From contig BNWE01000082.1 of assembly GCA_025998595.1 (NCBI GenBank), forward strand, positions 1-5,990: a stretch of DNA of 5,990 nucleotides, written 5' to 3'. The notes under the pieces were generated by a model. It was not told the DNA's origin, did not search any database, and saw only the letters and a list, made by a program, of their open reading frames with translations. This DNA is from Alphaproteobacteria bacterium (GTDB lineage Bacteria > Pseudomonadota > Alphaproteobacteria > UBA3830). Positions 5,155 to 5,990 of this stretch are shown here, one piece after another; position 1 is the first letter of the stretch; every line of letters begins with the position of its first letter. A program made the translations under genes and the position numbers.

Positions 5155-5358
5155 ATGAAAAAAATAGTGCATGCTGCATTCTTACTGTTAGTTGCGTTCT
5201 CGGAGTCTGCTGCGATGGAGCAGTCTCTGTCTCTAAAAGTTCCATTTTCCAACAGTATAACGTTGGATTATGCTAGCGGAACGATAATATCAAGAGGAGC
5301 ATCACCAGGCAACATACGCATACAAAAAACAACAAGATATTTCCCATGTTTTTACTAG
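5155..5358 (+). CDS. Small exported hypothetical protein (67 residues)
   Basis: I chose ATG 5155 because GGGG at 5145-5148 lies 6 nt before it and the product then begins with a textbook signal peptide. Residues 1-20 comprise Lys-Lys, a Leu/Ala/Val core and Ser-Ala-Ala before Met21. Upstream in-frame starts (TTG 5119, ATG 5143) would bury that signal. The mature part, about 47 residues, is Ser/Ile-rich with an aromatic end (RYFPCFY) and one cysteine. I recognise no family. The short, unstructured mature region could mean a truncated gene whose 3' part is lost. It converges on the lipoprotein gene 74 nt away. Confidence 0.55.
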   Translation: MKKIVHAAFLLLVAFSESAAMEQSLSLKVPFSNSITLDYASGTIISRGASPGNIRIQKTTRYFPCFY

Positions 5359-5432
5359 CCTCCTATAGTCAAAAATATATTGTATCTATAAAAAGTTAAT
5401 AAAACGCTAAGAAGCTCAATTATTTTAACGTG

Positions 5433-5813
5433 TTATAGCGGATTTGACGCCTCAGTCTGTGGAGAAGAAGGAATATCGTCTTCATTTAACTTGTCGAAGT
5501 CTTCTCGTCTTTTCTTGTCGCAATCTTTTTGCTGCATTAGTCCAGAGATTACTTCCAACTTAAGACTATACTCCTCAATTTTAGCTTTCCCATTACCAAC
5601 CGCTCCAGGACCAAAAACCAGCGCAACAGCAACATTCAGGGCAGGATTCTCCGCGTCTTCCGCTTCTGTCTTCATTCTTTCCAAAGACTCGTGTTCTCTC
5701 GTAAGCTGTTCACAATTCAATCCCTTGTATTCTTCTTGAATTTTCTGAACAATCTCTTCGTGAGAAGTGCATCCGGTTAACATGATCAAACTCAAAGCAA
5801 AAACTTTTTTCAT
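5433..5813 (-). CDS. Small lipoprotein of unknown function
   Basis: This 126-residue protein starts at ATG 5813 after a strong GGAGGAG ribosome binding site (complement of 5821-5827), 7 nt away. Residues 1-15 form a lipoprotein signal: Lys-Lys, a hydrophobic stretch and the lipobox Leu-Thr-Gly-Cys, so Cys15 should be lipidated and anchored in a membrane. The mature part has a charged, probably coiled segment (about 18-54), a small-residue hydrophobic stretch with FGPGAVGNG (about 60-75), a second helix ending in Cys98, and a polar, acidic tail. Helix, Gly-rich patch, helix and late Cys recall small proteobacterial lipoproteins of unknown role; that is a general likeness, not a family call. 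Its start overlaps the stop of the upstream gene by 4 nt, so the two are probably co-translated. Confidence 0.88.
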   Translation of the reverse strand: MKKVFALSLIMLTGCTSHEEIVQKIQEEYKGLNCEQLTREHESLERMKTEAEDAENPALNVAVALVFGPGAVGNGKAKIEEYSLKLEVISGLMQQKDCDKKRREDFDKLNEDDIPSSPQTEASNPL

Positions 5814-5990
5814 TTATTGTCTCCTCCACATGATTTGCATTCGTTACATTTCTTTTCCCCCATGAGCTTTCGAATAGCGGATAATTTTAACTCAGCATCA
5901 AATTCTCCGTCGCTATCTGCATTGTATAGCAAGTTTTGCCCTGTGAAAGCTCCAACAACGACACCTGCTACAGCAGTATCATTATTACGC
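5810..5990 (-). CDS. C-terminal part of a glycine-rich protein with a cysteine tail (5' end outside window)
   Basis: A minus-strand frame enters at the right edge and runs 59 codons to TGA 5812-5810. The TGA shares bases with the ATG of the lipoprotein gene (ATGA overlap), and the lipoprotein ribosome binding site lies inside codons for Gly-Gly-Asp. The visible product begins with a small-residue hydrophobic stretch (AVAGVVVGAFTG) resembling the glycine-zipper segments of envelope proteins. It then has an acidic, polar helix-like part and ends CNECKSCGGDNK. Three cysteines in that spacing could bind metal or form disulfides. The overlap, coupling and open frame make a real gene likely; no family can be named from this fragment. 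Confidence 0.7.
   Translation of the reverse strand, partial: RNNDTAVAGVVVGAFTGQNLLYNADSDGEFDAELKLSAIRKLMGEKKCNECKSCGGDNK

Noticed and set aside
4970..5245. 91-codon minus-strand open frame
   Set aside because: It overlaps the signal-peptide gene and the rpe/ankyrin relic on the opposite strand, and lacks a spaced ribosome binding site.
5405..5440. CGCTA/TAGCG inverted repeat between convergent genes as a terminator
   Set aside because: The stem is 5 bp with a loop of 26 nt and overlaps the end of the lipoprotein gene; too weak to call.

Overview
The window is AT-rich and reads like a stretch of an intracellular alphaproteobacterial symbiont genome (Rickettsiales/Holosporales type). This is an inference. 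It rests on a flavin-dependent thymidylate synthase of the kind such bacteria carry, exported ankyrin and MORN repeat proteins, abundant gene debris, and an intergenic palindromic repeat resembling elements I recall from endosymbiont genomes. No RNA gene, CRISPR array or transposase is visible.

Layout from left to right. (1) Positions 1-382, minus: the 5' part of an exported, cysteine-containing unknown protein that runs off the left edge, with a good promoter at 415-443. (2) Positions 452-945: mostly debris. It holds a perfect 60-nt inverted copy of bases 1-60, a palindromic repeat at 626-708 and the broken tail of another gene. (3) Positions 1004-1885, plus: an exported ankyrin-repeat protein with its own promoter, followed at 1983-2084 by a second broken tail related to the one upstream. 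(4) Positions 2169-3779, plus: thyX then rpe, probably co-transcribed, with an 11-codon mini-ORF between them. These are the two housekeeping genes (dTMP synthesis and the pentose phosphate pathway). (5) Positions 3839-4861, minus: an exported MORN-repeat protein convergent with rpe and driven by a near-consensus promoter. (6) Positions 4925-5023: a mosaic relic in which an rpe fragment is joined to an ankyrin-gene-like tail. (7) Positions 5155-5358, plus: a 67-residue protein with a signal peptide. (8) Positions 5433-5990, minus: a lipoprotein gene overlapping by 4 nt the 3' end of a glycine-rich, cysteine-tailed gene that enters from the right edge.

Apart from thyX and rpe, nearly every intact gene encodes a protein with an export signal. 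Three signal peptides end in Ala followed by Met. The exported ankyrin and MORN proteins are candidates for envelope or host-interaction roles, but nothing in the window gives a specific function. I found no convincing new multi-gene system. The most informative unexplained signals are the long inverted repeat at the left, the related gene tails either side of the ankyrin gene, the rpe/ankyrin mosaic relic, and two-gene coupling at the right edge.
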